DNA of 48,042 nucleotides from an uncultured Rhodospirillales bacterium (GTDB taxonomy: Bacteria > Pseudomonadota > Alphaproteobacteria > CACIAM-22H2): NCBI GenBank assembly GCA_903860935.1, contig CAIOSQ010000155.1, forward strand, positions 1-48,042, in the 5' to 3' direction. The notes under the pieces are model-generated. The model was not told where the DNA came from. It saw only the letters and a list, made by a program, of their open reading frames with translations, and did no database searches. The position numbers and the translations under genes were made by a program. This document shows, piece by piece, positions 35,867 to 43,423 of the stretch; the first letter of the stretch is position 1, and the number at the start of each line of letters is the position of its first letter.

Positions 35867-38058
35867 GCCGAGGCTTCTCGCAGGATGGAGGATGCACCGC
35901 CGCGACGCCCGAGGCGTCGTTCGCCGACGACGAGTTGGATCAGTCCGACCCCGACCGCCATGATGACGACCAACGCCGAGGAGTAGGCGATGGCGACGCC
36001 GTAGTCGCTGACCTCGACCCGGTTCACGATATAGGCGGTCGCGAGGTTGTACTCGGCGCTGACGAGGAAGACGACGGCGCTGACCGAGGTGATCGCGCGC
36101 ACGAAGCTGTAGACGAGGGCCGCGACGATCGCCGGCCGCAGCAACGGCAGCACGACCCGTCGCAATGTCGCGAAGCTGCCGTGGCGCAGCATGAGCGAGC
36201 ATTCGTCGAGGCTCTTGTCGATCTGCGACAGCGTCGCGACGCCGGCGCGGATCGCGACGGGCATGTTGCGGAACACGAAGCAGATCACGAGGATGATCCC
36301 GGTGCCCGTCAGTTCGAGCGGCGGCACGTTGAAGGCCACGATGTAACTGACGCCGATCACCGTGCCCGGGATCGCGAAGCTGAGCATCGTCGTGAACTCG
36401 AAGGCCTGTTTTCCGGCGAAGGTCTGGCGCGCCAGGAGATAGGCGGTCAGCAACCCGATTGCTGCCGTGAGAGGCGCCGCGAGCGCCGACAATTGCAGGG
36501 TGGTGAACAGGGAGTTCCACGCGCGTCCCGCCCAGACGATCCCGTGTTGCCCCCATTCGATGCCGAAGGTCACCACGTAGTGCTTGAGCGTGAAGCTGTT
36601 GTCGCGACCGAAATTCTCGACGAACCCACCGACCACGATCATCGCGTAGACGATCAGGGTGAAGGCCATCCAGGGCACCGCCGTGCCGTAGATGAACCAG
36701 CGCGCACCGCGCGGGAGCGGCGCGTGCATCCCGCCATCGCCCTTGCCCGAGACCGTGGTGTAGGCGCGCTTGCCCAGCCATACGTTCTGCAGGAAGAACG
36801 CGGCAAGGCAGACCGCGAGCAGCACCATGGACAGTGCTGCAGCCCGGCCAGGATCGCTTTGGGCGCCGACGATGGCGAAGAAGATCTGCGTCGAAAGCAC
36901 GTTGAAATTGCCGGCGAGGACGAGCGGGTTGCCGAAATCCGCGAGGCTTTCGACGAAGCCGATGAGAAAGGAATTCGCGAGGCCCGGGCGGATCAGCGGC
37001 AAGGTGACGGTCGTGAAAACGCGCCAGCGCGATGCGCGCAGCGTCTGGGCGGCTTCCTCCATCGACGGACTGACGCCCTGGACGACGCCGAGCAGCACCA
37101 TGAAGGCGATCGGTGCGAAGGCGAGGGTCTGAACCAGGACGAGGCCAGGCAGACCGTAGATCCAGCGGGTCGGGGGGATCCCGAAGGCGCTTTCGAGAAA
37201 CAGCGTGACCGCGCCGTTCCGGCCGAACAAGAGGATGATCGCGAGGCCGATCACGAAGGGGGGCGTGATCACCGGCAGGACCGCGACAAGTTTCAACAGC
37301 GGCTTGGCGGGGAAGGCGGTGCGCTGCGCGAGAAGGGCGAAGGCGAGGCCAAGCAGTGTCGTCGTGATGCCGACGATGGTGGCGAGCAGGACAGAGTTCC
37401 AGAACACGCCGCAGGAGCGCTGGCCCTGGAAGCAACCGAGCCCCCAGATCGTCTGTGTGGTGAGTCGGTTCGCGAGTGGCATCAATCCATAGCGACCATC
37501 GTTCGTCAGCGCCGCCTCGAACAGCACCTCGATGACGGGCCAGAACACGAACAGCGCGACGGTCGCCACGACGATCCCGATGGCTCCGGTGACGAAGGCG
37601 TCGCCCCGCATCGCGCCGCGTCTCGCGAGACCGGTGGTCAGGAGAAAAAGCAGCGACGTGGCGACAGAGGCGGCACCCCAGCCCATGCCGAACTGCCGCT
37701 GTGTCGTTGGGCCGAACATCTCGGCAAGGATGCTCCAGCCCCAGCCGCGATGCGTCAGCGCGAAACCCTGAAGCGAGATCCAGGCGAGGCCGGCGGTACC
37801 GACGACGATCAGGATCGTCCCCGCGCGGCGATGGTCGCTATTCGGACGCAAGGCCAGCAGGGGCAGCGCGAGCGCCGCCGCCACTGGCCAGAGCCACCAT
37901 TTCGCATGCAGGGCCGCCTGGATCAGGCCCGGCCCCGCTTCGTCTCCGAGATAGTAACGAAGCGGGGTCCGGGTGATCCCGTCCTCCAGCCCATACCAGG
38001 GCAGAAGGAGGAAGCCGATCCAACCGATCCCGAGCCAGGTGAGGATCGTCACGGGCAT
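35863..38058 (-). CDS. ABC importer permease, two fused permease domains (AfuB/FbpB-like)
   Basis: A 731-residue integral membrane protein containing two BPD_transp_1 domains in one chain, about 12 or more membrane segments. The first coupling loop is EEAAQTLRASRWRVFTTVTLPLIRPG (near residues 330-357), the second DECSLMLRHGSFATLRRVVLPLLRPA (near 620-646); both have the expected alanine/glycine-rich docking pattern. It replaces the usual two-protein channel, as in FbpB and AfuB. The N-terminal 200 residues add extra hydrophobic segments. The start at 38058 has a weak ribosome site and lies 19 bases after the binding-protein stop. Confidence 0.88.
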   Translation of the reverse strand: MPVTILTWLGIGWIGFLLLPWYGLEDGITRTPLRYYLGDEAGPGLIQAALHAKWWLWPVAAALALPLLALRPNSDHRRAGTILIVVGTAGLAWISLQGFALTHRGWGWSILAEMFGPTTQRQFGMGWGAASVATSLLFLLTTGLARRGAMRGDAFVTGAIGIVVATVALFVFWPVIEVLFEAALTNDGRYGLMPLANRLTTQTIWGLGCFQGQRSCGVFWNSVLLATIVGITTTLLGLAFALLAQRTAFPAKPLLKLVAVLPVITPPFVIGLAIILLFGRNGAVTLFLESAFGIPPTRWIYGLPGLVLVQTLAFAPIAFMVLLGVVQGVSPSMEEAAQTLRASRWRVFTTVTLPLIRPGLANSFLIGFVESLADFGNPLVLAGNFNVLSTQIFFAIVGAQSDPGRAAALSMVLLAVCLAAFFLQNVWLGKRAYTTVSGKGDGGMHAPLPRGARWFIYGTAVPWMAFTLIVYAMIVVGGFVENFGRDNSFTLKHYVVTFGIEWGQHGIVWAGRAWNSLFTTLQLSALAAPLTAAIGLLTAYLLARQTFAGKQAFEFTTMLSFAIPGTVIGVSYIVAFNVPPLELTGTGIILVICFVFRNMPVAIRAGVATLSQIDKSLDECSLMLRHGSFATLRRVVLPLLRPAIVAALVYSFVRAITSVSAVVFLVSAEYNLATAYIVNRVEVSDYGVAIAYSSALVVIMAVGVGLIQLVVGERRLGRRGGASSILREASA

Positions 38059-38077
38059 GCGGATGGTCCGGTCCGGA

Positions 38078-39103
38078 TCAGTTGGCGATCTTGATCTCGG
38101 CGTCGAAGCGCGACAGCAGACGCTTGCGCTCCTCCGAGGAACCGAATTTCGGGAAGTCGTAGTTGATCAGCTTGATCTCCGACAGCTTTGGCGCCTGGGG
38201 CGGGGTCGCCGCGCCCTTGTTGGACGGCACCTGATAGCTCTGGGCGCGCGCGCCCAGGGCCTGGGCCTCGGCCGAGAGGGCCCAGTCATAGAACTTCCTG
38301 GCGCTGTCGAGATTGCGGGCACCGGCGATGATGGACATCGATCCGATCTCGTATCCCGTGCCTTCGCACGGGGCCACGGTCTTGATGGGGAAGTTCCGCA
38401 CCGACTGGGTGATCGCGTCGTGCATGAACACGATGCCGATCAGGGTCTCGCCGCGGCCGGCCGCCACGATCGGCGCCGCGCCCGACTTGGTGTACTGGTT
38501 CACGTTGGTGTTCAGTTTGCGCAGATAGTCGAAGGCGCCGTTCTCGCCCATGATCTGCACCAGCGATGCGACCATCGTATACGAGGTGCCCGACGAATGC
38601 GGGTTGGCGACCTGGACCTCGCCCTTGTAGGCGGGGTTCACCAGATCGGCCCAGCATTTCGGCTCGGGCAGGTTCTTCTTGGCGAGCAGTTCGGTGTTGA
38701 AGCCGAAGCCGAGCGCGCCGGCATAGATGCCGATGGTGCGCTTGCGCCCCGTGCGCCATTGCTGCACGGCCCAGTCCTGCATCTCGCCCATGCGCGGGGT
38801 CTCGTAGTCGGCGGTGAGGCCTTCCTCGGCCGCCTGCAGATGCGGGTCGCCGGTCCCACCCCACCAGATGTCGCCGCGCGGATTGTCCTTCTCGGCCTTC
38901 ACTTGCGCGTAGGTCTCGCCGGAGGATTTGCGCGTCATCGCGACGCGGATTCCGGTCGCCTTTTCGAACTCGGTCTGCATCAGCTGGCACCAATCCTCCT
39001 GCACCGAGCAGTAGAGATTGAGACGGCCCTGTGCCTGGGCCGCGCCGCCCAGCAGGGTGCCGGCGACGAGCGCCGCTACGGCGCCGATGGTCCTGATCGT
39101 CAT
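38078..39103 (-). CDS. Periplasmic binding protein, AfuA-like (probable sugar- or polyol-phosphate binder)
   Basis: A 341-residue exported binding protein with signal peptide cleaved after AQA at residue 24. Iron-binding relatives (FbpA) need a pair of tyrosines in the second lobe; here the aligned place reads GIVFMHDAITQ, with H228-D229, and E252 follows 23 residues later in GYEIGS. From memory, AfuA uses His205, Asp206 and Glu229 to hold the sugar of hexose phosphates; mature numbering here is H204, D205, E228. RKSSGE (59-64) and WWGGTGDPH (80-88) could hold phosphate. AAGGGAGAA precedes the ATG. A phosphorylated polyol is the favoured ligand. Confidence 0.82.
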   Translation of the reverse strand: MTIRTIGAVAALVAGTLLGGAAQAQGRLNLYCSVQEDWCQLMQTEFEKATGIRVAMTRKSSGETYAQVKAEKDNPRGDIWWGGTGDPHLQAAEEGLTADYETPRMGEMQDWAVQQWRTGRKRTIGIYAGALGFGFNTELLAKKNLPEPKCWADLVNPAYKGEVQVANPHSSGTSYTMVASLVQIMGENGAFDYLRKLNTNVNQYTKSGAAPIVAAGRGETLIGIVFMHDAITQSVRNFPIKTVAPCEGTGYEIGSMSIIAGARNLDSARKFYDWALSAEAQALGARAQSYQVPSNKGAATPPQAPKLSEIKLINYDFPKFGSSEERKRLLSRFDAEIKIAN

Positions 39104-39157
39104 GATGGTTCTCCCTTCACGCGCCCCGGGGCCGAGACGCTTCGCATGCGTCGCCAA

Positions 39158-39185
39158 AATCTATAACAGAAACGTCATCCGCCAA
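39158..39185 (-). promoter_or_regulatory. Candidate promoter for the AfuA-like operon, overlapping a divergent one
   Basis: On the minus strand TTGGCG (complement of 39180-39185) and TAGATT (complement of 39158-39163) are 16 bases apart. On the plus strand TATAAC (39162-39167) overlaps it and could be the -10 for the phosphatase gene. Face-to-face overlapping promoters would let one regulator control both; no operator was identified. Confidence 0.4.
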
Positions 39186-39200
39186 TCGGAGATTCAGGCC

Positions 39201-39971
39201 ATGGACGATCTCAGCAGACGGTTCGATGAAGGTCTTGCCGCGACCCGCGCGGCGGGCCTGGTCGCCCGTGACTATTTCGCGCGACGGCGCGAATTGACCG
39301 TCGAAACCAAGGGGCCGCAGGATTTCGTCTCGATGGCCGACCGCGAGGTCGAGCACCTGCTGGTGGCCCGCCTGCGTGCGCTGTTCTCGGACGACAGCGT
39401 GCTGGGCGAGGAGCATGGCCGCCAGGGAGAGGGCCGTATCTGCTGGGTCATCGACCCCATCGACGGGACCTCGAATTTCGTTCGCGGGATCGCGCTCTGG
39501 TGCGTCTCGGTCGGCGTGCTGGTCGACAACGTTCCCATGCTGGGTTTCGTCTACGACCCCGTGCGCGACGAGATGTTCGCGGGCCGACGAGGGGCCGGGG
39601 CGACGTGCAATGGTCGCCCGATGCGCGCCAGCGCCGCCGGTGTCGACACCGCCCGGATCAATCTTGGCTTTGGACTGCGCCAGCAACCCGAGCGTTTCGC
39701 CACGGTGATGCAGCGCCTTGTCGCGCAAGGAGCGGAGTTCTCGCGCTTCGGATCGGCCGCCATCAGCCTCGCCTATGTCGCGGATGGCCGCCTCGAGGGG
39801 TTCTGGGAGAACCGCATCAACGCGTGGGATGTCTGCGCCGGACTCGTCCTCGCCGTCGAGGCGGGCGCGGTCGTCGAGGATTTCTTCGGCGGTGAGGGAC
39901 CGGCGCGTGCCAATCGTTGCGTCGCGGCCGCGCCCGGCGTCATCGCCGCCCTGCGCGCCGCGATCGCCTGA
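39201..39971 (+). CDS. Inositol monophosphatase family protein (HisN/SuhB-like)
   Basis: A 256-residue Mg-dependent phosphomonoesterase. Metal ligands are E70 in LGEEHG, D85 and D88 in DPIDGTSNF, and the aspartate of the WENRINAWDVCAG motif near residue 213. All catalytic residues are present. In many alphaproteobacteria this type is annotated as histidinol-phosphatase, which is a real alternative. No his gene is nearby, whereas iolG, iolD and an AfuABC-like importer flank it, so hydrolysis of an imported inositol or polyol phosphate is proposed. The ATG at 39201 follows CGGAGA and diverges from the binding-protein gene by 97 bases. Confidence 0.88.
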   Translation: MDDLSRRFDEGLAATRAAGLVARDYFARRRELTVETKGPQDFVSMADREVEHLLVARLRALFSDDSVLGEEHGRQGEGRICWVIDPIDGTSNFVRGIALWCVSVGVLVDNVPMLGFVYDPVRDEMFAGRRGAGATCNGRPMRASAAGVDTARINLGFGLRQQPERFATVMQRLVAQGAEFSRFGSAAISLAYVADGRLEGFWENRINAWDVCAGLVLAVEAGAVVEDFFGGEGPARANRCVAAAPGVIAALRAAIA

Positions 39972-39977
39972 TCGGCG

Positions 39978-40928
39978 TCATCCCCGCCGGTTCTGGTTGA
40001 GCATGACGCGGCGGAGGAGGCGGACGGATTTCTCGACCCCTTCCTCCGGCGTCATGAGCACGTCCTCGTGCTCGATCGAAAGCACGTCGTCGTAGCCGGC
40101 CATGGCGAGGGCCATGCAGAAGCGGTTCCACCAAGCTTCGTCGCGGCCATAGCCGAGCGTCACATAATTCCAGGCCCGTTCGGAGATGCGCGCGTTCGGG
40201 ATCGTCTCGAGGACGCCGTCGCGCCCCGCGTTGACCGGGTCGATCGCGGTGTCCTTGGCGTGGACATGGTGGATCGCCTTGCCGAGCGCGGCGATCGCGG
40301 CGATCGGATCCGCGCCCATCCACATCAGGTGGCTGGGATCGAAATTTGCCCCGACGATCTCGCCGACGGCTTCGCGCAACCGCAGCAGCGTCGAGACGCT
40401 GTACACCGCCTGATGGCCGTGCAACTCGAGACACAGGCGTGTGATGCCGTGGCCGCGTGCGCAGGCGGCGAGGTCGCGCCAATAGGGGATCAGCACGTCC
40501 TCCCACTGGTAGCGCAGCATCTCCTGGTTCTCCCGCGGCCATGCGGTGGTGACCCAGTTCGCCGTCGCATCTCCTGGCGCGCCGCCGGGCAGTCCCGACA
40601 TCATGACCACGCGCGTCACGCCGAGCTTGCCGGCGAGTTCGAAGGTCTTGCGCGTGACCGCGTCGTGCCTGCGGCCGTGTTCGCCGGGATGAAGAGGATT
40701 GCCGGAGCAGTTGAGGGCGCTGATCTCGATGCCGCCGCGCGATAGCGCCGCAAGGAAGCGCCGCCGCTCCGCCTCGTCGCCGAGCATCCTGTCGAGCTCG
40801 ACATGCGGCGCGCTCGACCAGTTGCCGCAGGCGAATTCGAGCATCTCGAACCCGAGCCCGCGCGCGACCTCCAGCATCGGTTCGAAGCCGAGATGCCCCA
40901 GGCTGTCGGTGATCATTCCAAGCTTCAT
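39978..40928 (-). CDS. Sugar phosphate isomerase/epimerase family (TIM barrel, IolE/IolI-like)
   Basis: A 316-residue AP-endonuclease-2-type TIM barrel. Probable metal ligands are the glutamate of LCLELHGHQ, D and H in GANFDPSHLMWMG, the histidines of HVHAKD and the glutamate of SIEHED. Members include inosose dehydratase IolE, inosose isomerase IolI and keto-sugar epimerases. With IolG- and IolD-type genes beside it, conversion of an inosose is likely, but which of these reactions cannot be told. GGGAGG precedes the start at 40928. It is convergent with the phosphatase (6 bases between stops) and divergent from iolD by 103 bases. Confidence 0.8.
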   Translation of the reverse strand: MKLGMITDSLGHLGFEPMLEVARGLGFEMLEFACGNWSSAPHVELDRMLGDEAERRRFLAALSRGGIEISALNCSGNPLHPGEHGRRHDAVTRKTFELAGKLGVTRVVMMSGLPGGAPGDATANWVTTAWPRENQEMLRYQWEDVLIPYWRDLAACARGHGITRLCLELHGHQAVYSVSTLLRLREAVGEIVGANFDPSHLMWMGADPIAAIAALGKAIHHVHAKDTAIDPVNAGRDGVLETIPNARISERAWNYVTLGYGRDEAWWNRFCMALAMAGYDDVLSIEHEDVLMTPEEGVEKSVRLLRRVMLNQNRRG

Positions 40929-40976
40929 GATGCGCCTCCCTGTCCGCGGCCCGGTCCGGGCGCCGTCACGCGGCGA

Positions 40977-41006
40977 TTCCCCCTGGCCCCGGGATGCGGT
41001 CATAAT
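40977..41006 (+). promoter_or_regulatory. Candidate iolD promoter
   Basis: CATAAT at 41001-41006 matches the -10 consensus at 5 of 6 positions, 25 bases before the iolD ATG. TTCCCC (40977-40982) at 18-base spacing is a weak -35. An activator would fit such a promoter. Confidence 0.35.
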
Positions 41007-41031
41007 CGCTTCCTGCTCGAGGGAGAAGACC

Positions 41032-42864
41032 ATGAAGATGACGGCCGCCCAGGCCCTGGTGCGCTGGCTCGCCGCGCAGCATGTCGAGATCGACGGCCAT
41101 GAGGTGCCGCTGTGTGGCGGCATGTGGGCGATCTTCGGTCACGGGAATGTCGCTGGGATCGGGGAGGCGCTGTACGCCGAACGCGACAGGCTGCCGACCT
41201 TGCGCGCGCATAACGAGCAGGCCATGGCGCTCGCCGCGGTCGCCTACGCCAAGGCGTCGTTCCGCCGCCGGTTCATGGCATGCACGACGTCGATCGGCCC
41301 GGGCGCGACCAACATGGTGACGGCCGCGGCTGTCGCCCATGTGAATCGTCTTCCGGTGCTGCTGATCCCGGGCGACGTCTTCGCCAACCGGCGCCCCGAT
41401 CCCGTCTTGCAGCAGGTCGAGGATTTCGGCGATCCGACGATCAGCGCCAATGATTGTTTCCGGCCGGTGTCCCGCTTCTGGGATCGCATCACCCGGCCGG
41501 AGCAATTGCTCGCCGCATTGCCGGCGGCGCTTTCCGTACTTCTCGACCCGGTTACCTCCGGGCCGGCCACCATCGCCTTCTGTCAGGATGTCCAGGCCGA
41601 GGCGGCCGAGTTTCCGGCCGCTTTCTTTGCGCGTCGCGTGCACCGGATCCGCCGGCCAGGACCGGACATGTTCGAACTCGACGACGTCGTGGCGCGGCTG
41701 CGCGGCGCGCGAGCGCCGCTGATCGTCGCGGGCGGCGGCGTCCTCTATTCCGAGGCGAGCAAGGCGCTCGACGACTTTTCGCGCGCCACCGGGATCCCGG
41801 TCGCCGAGACGCAGGCCGGCAAGGGTGCGCTCGCCTGGGATCATCCGCATATGGTCGGCGCGATCGGCGTCACCGGCGGCGCGGCCGCCAATACGCTGGC
41901 GCGCGAGGCCGATCTCGTGCTGGCGGTCGGCACCCGGTTGCAGGATTTCACCAGCGGCAGCCGCGCCCTGTTCGGCCGCGACGGCGCGCAGCTTGTCCAA
42001 CTCAACGTGGCGCCCCATGACGCGACGAAGCACGGTGCCCTCGCGCTCGTTGCCGATGCGCGGGTCGGGCTCGACGCGCTGGGCACGCGGCTGCGCGGAT
42101 GGCGGGCGGACGAGGCCTGGACGACGCGTGCCCAGGCGCTCGCCGGCGCATGGCAGGAGCGCGTCGAGGCGATCACGACGCCCGGCCCCGACGAAGCCAG
42201 ACTGCCGAGCGATGCCGAGATCCTCGGTGCGGTGAACCGCTTCGCGGGACCGGAGACCACCATTCTCTGCGCGGCCGGCGGTTTGCCCGGCGAGTTGCAC
42301 AAGCTCTGGCGCGCCACGGGTCCCGGCAGCTACCACCTCGAATACGGCTTCAGTTGCATGGGCTACGAGATCGCCGGGGGGCTGGGCGCGAAGCTCGCAC
42401 GCCCCGCGCGCGAGGTCGTCGTGATGGTCGGCGACGGCAGCTATCTGATGATGAATTCGGAGATCGCGACCTCCGTGGCGCTTGGTGCGAAGCTGATCTT
42501 GGTCGTGCTCGACAATCGCGGCTTCGGATGCATCAACCGTCTGCAGCAGGCCTGCGGTGGCGCCGCGTTCAACAATCTTTTCGGAGACGCCTTGCCGATG
42601 CCGGCGGTGGATTTTGCGCGCCATGCGGCGAGCCTCGGTGCGGCGGCCGAGAAAGTCGCGTGCCTCGCGGAACTTCCCGCGGCGCTCGAGCGCGCGCGCC
42701 GTGCGACGCGGACGGCGGTCGTCGTCATCGACAGCGATCCCGTGCGCTCCACCGGCGAGGGCGGTGCCTGGTGGGACGTCGCGGTGCCCGAGACGTCCGG
42801 CAGGCCAGAGGTCGCGGCAGCTCATGCGTCCTATGCGACGCAACGGGCCAGACGGGACGGCTGA
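41032..42864 (+). CDS. iolD: ThDP-dependent 3D-(3,5/4)-trihydroxycyclohexane-1,2-dione hydrolase (IolD-like)
   Basis: A 610-residue thiamine-diphosphate enzyme that opens the ring of the diketone formed from inosose, giving 5-deoxy-glucuronate. The N-terminal PYR domain has the cofactor-activating E62 in LRAHNEQAM and the IolD-like start RWLAAQHVEIDG...GGMWAIFGHGNV. The middle domain contains PLIVAGGGVLYSEA, and the C-terminal PP domain the ThDP motif VGDGSYLMMNSEI with NRGFGCINRLQ, typical of IolD. GAGGGAGAA precedes the ATG. IolB, IolC and IolA, which complete the pathway, are not in the window. It converges on the nuclease gene with 1 base between. Confidence 0.9.
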   Translation: MKMTAAQALVRWLAAQHVEIDGHEVPLCGGMWAIFGHGNVAGIGEALYAERDRLPTLRAHNEQAMALAAVAYAKASFRRRFMACTTSIGPGATNMVTAAAVAHVNRLPVLLIPGDVFANRRPDPVLQQVEDFGDPTISANDCFRPVSRFWDRITRPEQLLAALPAALSVLLDPVTSGPATIAFCQDVQAEAAEFPAAFFARRVHRIRRPGPDMFELDDVVARLRGARAPLIVAGGGVLYSEASKALDDFSRATGIPVAETQAGKGALAWDHPHMVGAIGVTGGAAANTLAREADLVLAVGTRLQDFTSGSRALFGRDGAQLVQLNVAPHDATKHGALALVADARVGLDALGTRLRGWRADEAWTTRAQALAGAWQERVEAITTPGPDEARLPSDAEILGAVNRFAGPETTILCAAGGLPGELHKLWRATGPGSYHLEYGFSCMGYEIAGGLGAKLARPAREVVVMVGDGSYLMMNSEIATSVALGAKLILVVLDNRGFGCINRLQQACGGAAFNNLFGDALPMPAVDFARHAASLGAAAEKVACLAELPAALERARRATRTAVVVIDSDPVRSTGEGGAWWDVAVPETSGRPEVAAAHASYATQRARRDG

Positions 42865-42865
42865 G

Positions 42866-43423
42866 TCAGTCGCCGCCGCGGCGGCGACGCCAGACGTCGG
42901 GACGCTCGAATTCGCCAGACCAGAGACCGGTGCCCGCGGCGCGCGCCGTGGCCTCTGCGGCGCGCAGGGGCTTGCCCGACCGCCCCGCATAGGCAGCGGC
43001 GAGGCCGTTGGCGACCAGCCAAGCGCCGAGATCGTGGCCACGAACCCGGCATTGCGCGAGGATGCGATCAAACCTGTCGGCGCCCACCTCCCTGCACGAC
43101 ACGACGCTGTGGCCGATGAAGGCGGACAGGGCCAAGCGTACCTGCTGTCCGCAGGGCAGGTTTTGTCCATCGACGCCGGTGCAGGTCTGCGCGAGTTCTG
43201 GCGCGTCCACGCCCGCCAGGCGCACGCGCCTGCCATCGACCTCCAGCGTGTCTCCGTCGACGATCCGTGCCGCGCCGGCGAAGGACATGAGACCCGGCCC
43301 GGTGGGCGCGAGAAGCAGGTCGAGTGCGTCTTCGATCCAGTCCGCGCCGAGCAGTGTCGAGGCGATACCGAGAATGAGGAGGATTGCTGCCAGCGGTAGC
43401 GACGTGCCTCTTGGAACCCTCAT
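42866..43423 (-). CDS. Thermonuclease-family protein with N-terminal membrane anchor
   Basis: A 185-residue SNase-like protein. A hydrophobic segment at about 10-26 acts as signal or anchor, so the enzyme probably works in the periplasm. The nuclease core has RIVDGDTLEVDGRRVRLAGVDAPE (53-76) with the calcium aspartates and the catalytic arginine and glutamate, and a second arginine in DRFDRILAQC, in place of the usual YGRxLA. Extra cysteines (81, 91, 110, 125) could form disulfides. Its start overlaps the MlrC-like stop (ATGA). Nuclease activity is likely but substrate and role are unknown. Confidence 0.82.
   Translation of the reverse strand: MRVPRGTSLPLAAILLILGIASTLLGADWIEDALDLLLAPTGPGLMSFAGAARIVDGDTLEVDGRRVRLAGVDAPELAQTCTGVDGQNLPCGQQVRLALSAFIGHSVVSCREVGADRFDRILAQCRVRGHDLGAWLVANGLAAAYAGRSGKPLRAAEATARAAGTGLWSGEFERPDVWRRRRGGD

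Noticed and set aside
35935-38094. A 719-codon open frame on the plus strand opposite the fused ABC permease
   Set aside because: The product is a highly charged, low-information sequence that mirrors membrane-protein codons. The minus-strand permease has clear coupling loops and membrane segments.
34796-39103. Iron(III) uptake system as the first reading of the FbpABC-like genes
   Set aside because: The binding protein lacks the paired tyrosines and keeps AfuA-like His-Asp and Glu positions, and the neighbours are inositol-pathway genes. It is kept as an alternative rather than the main call.
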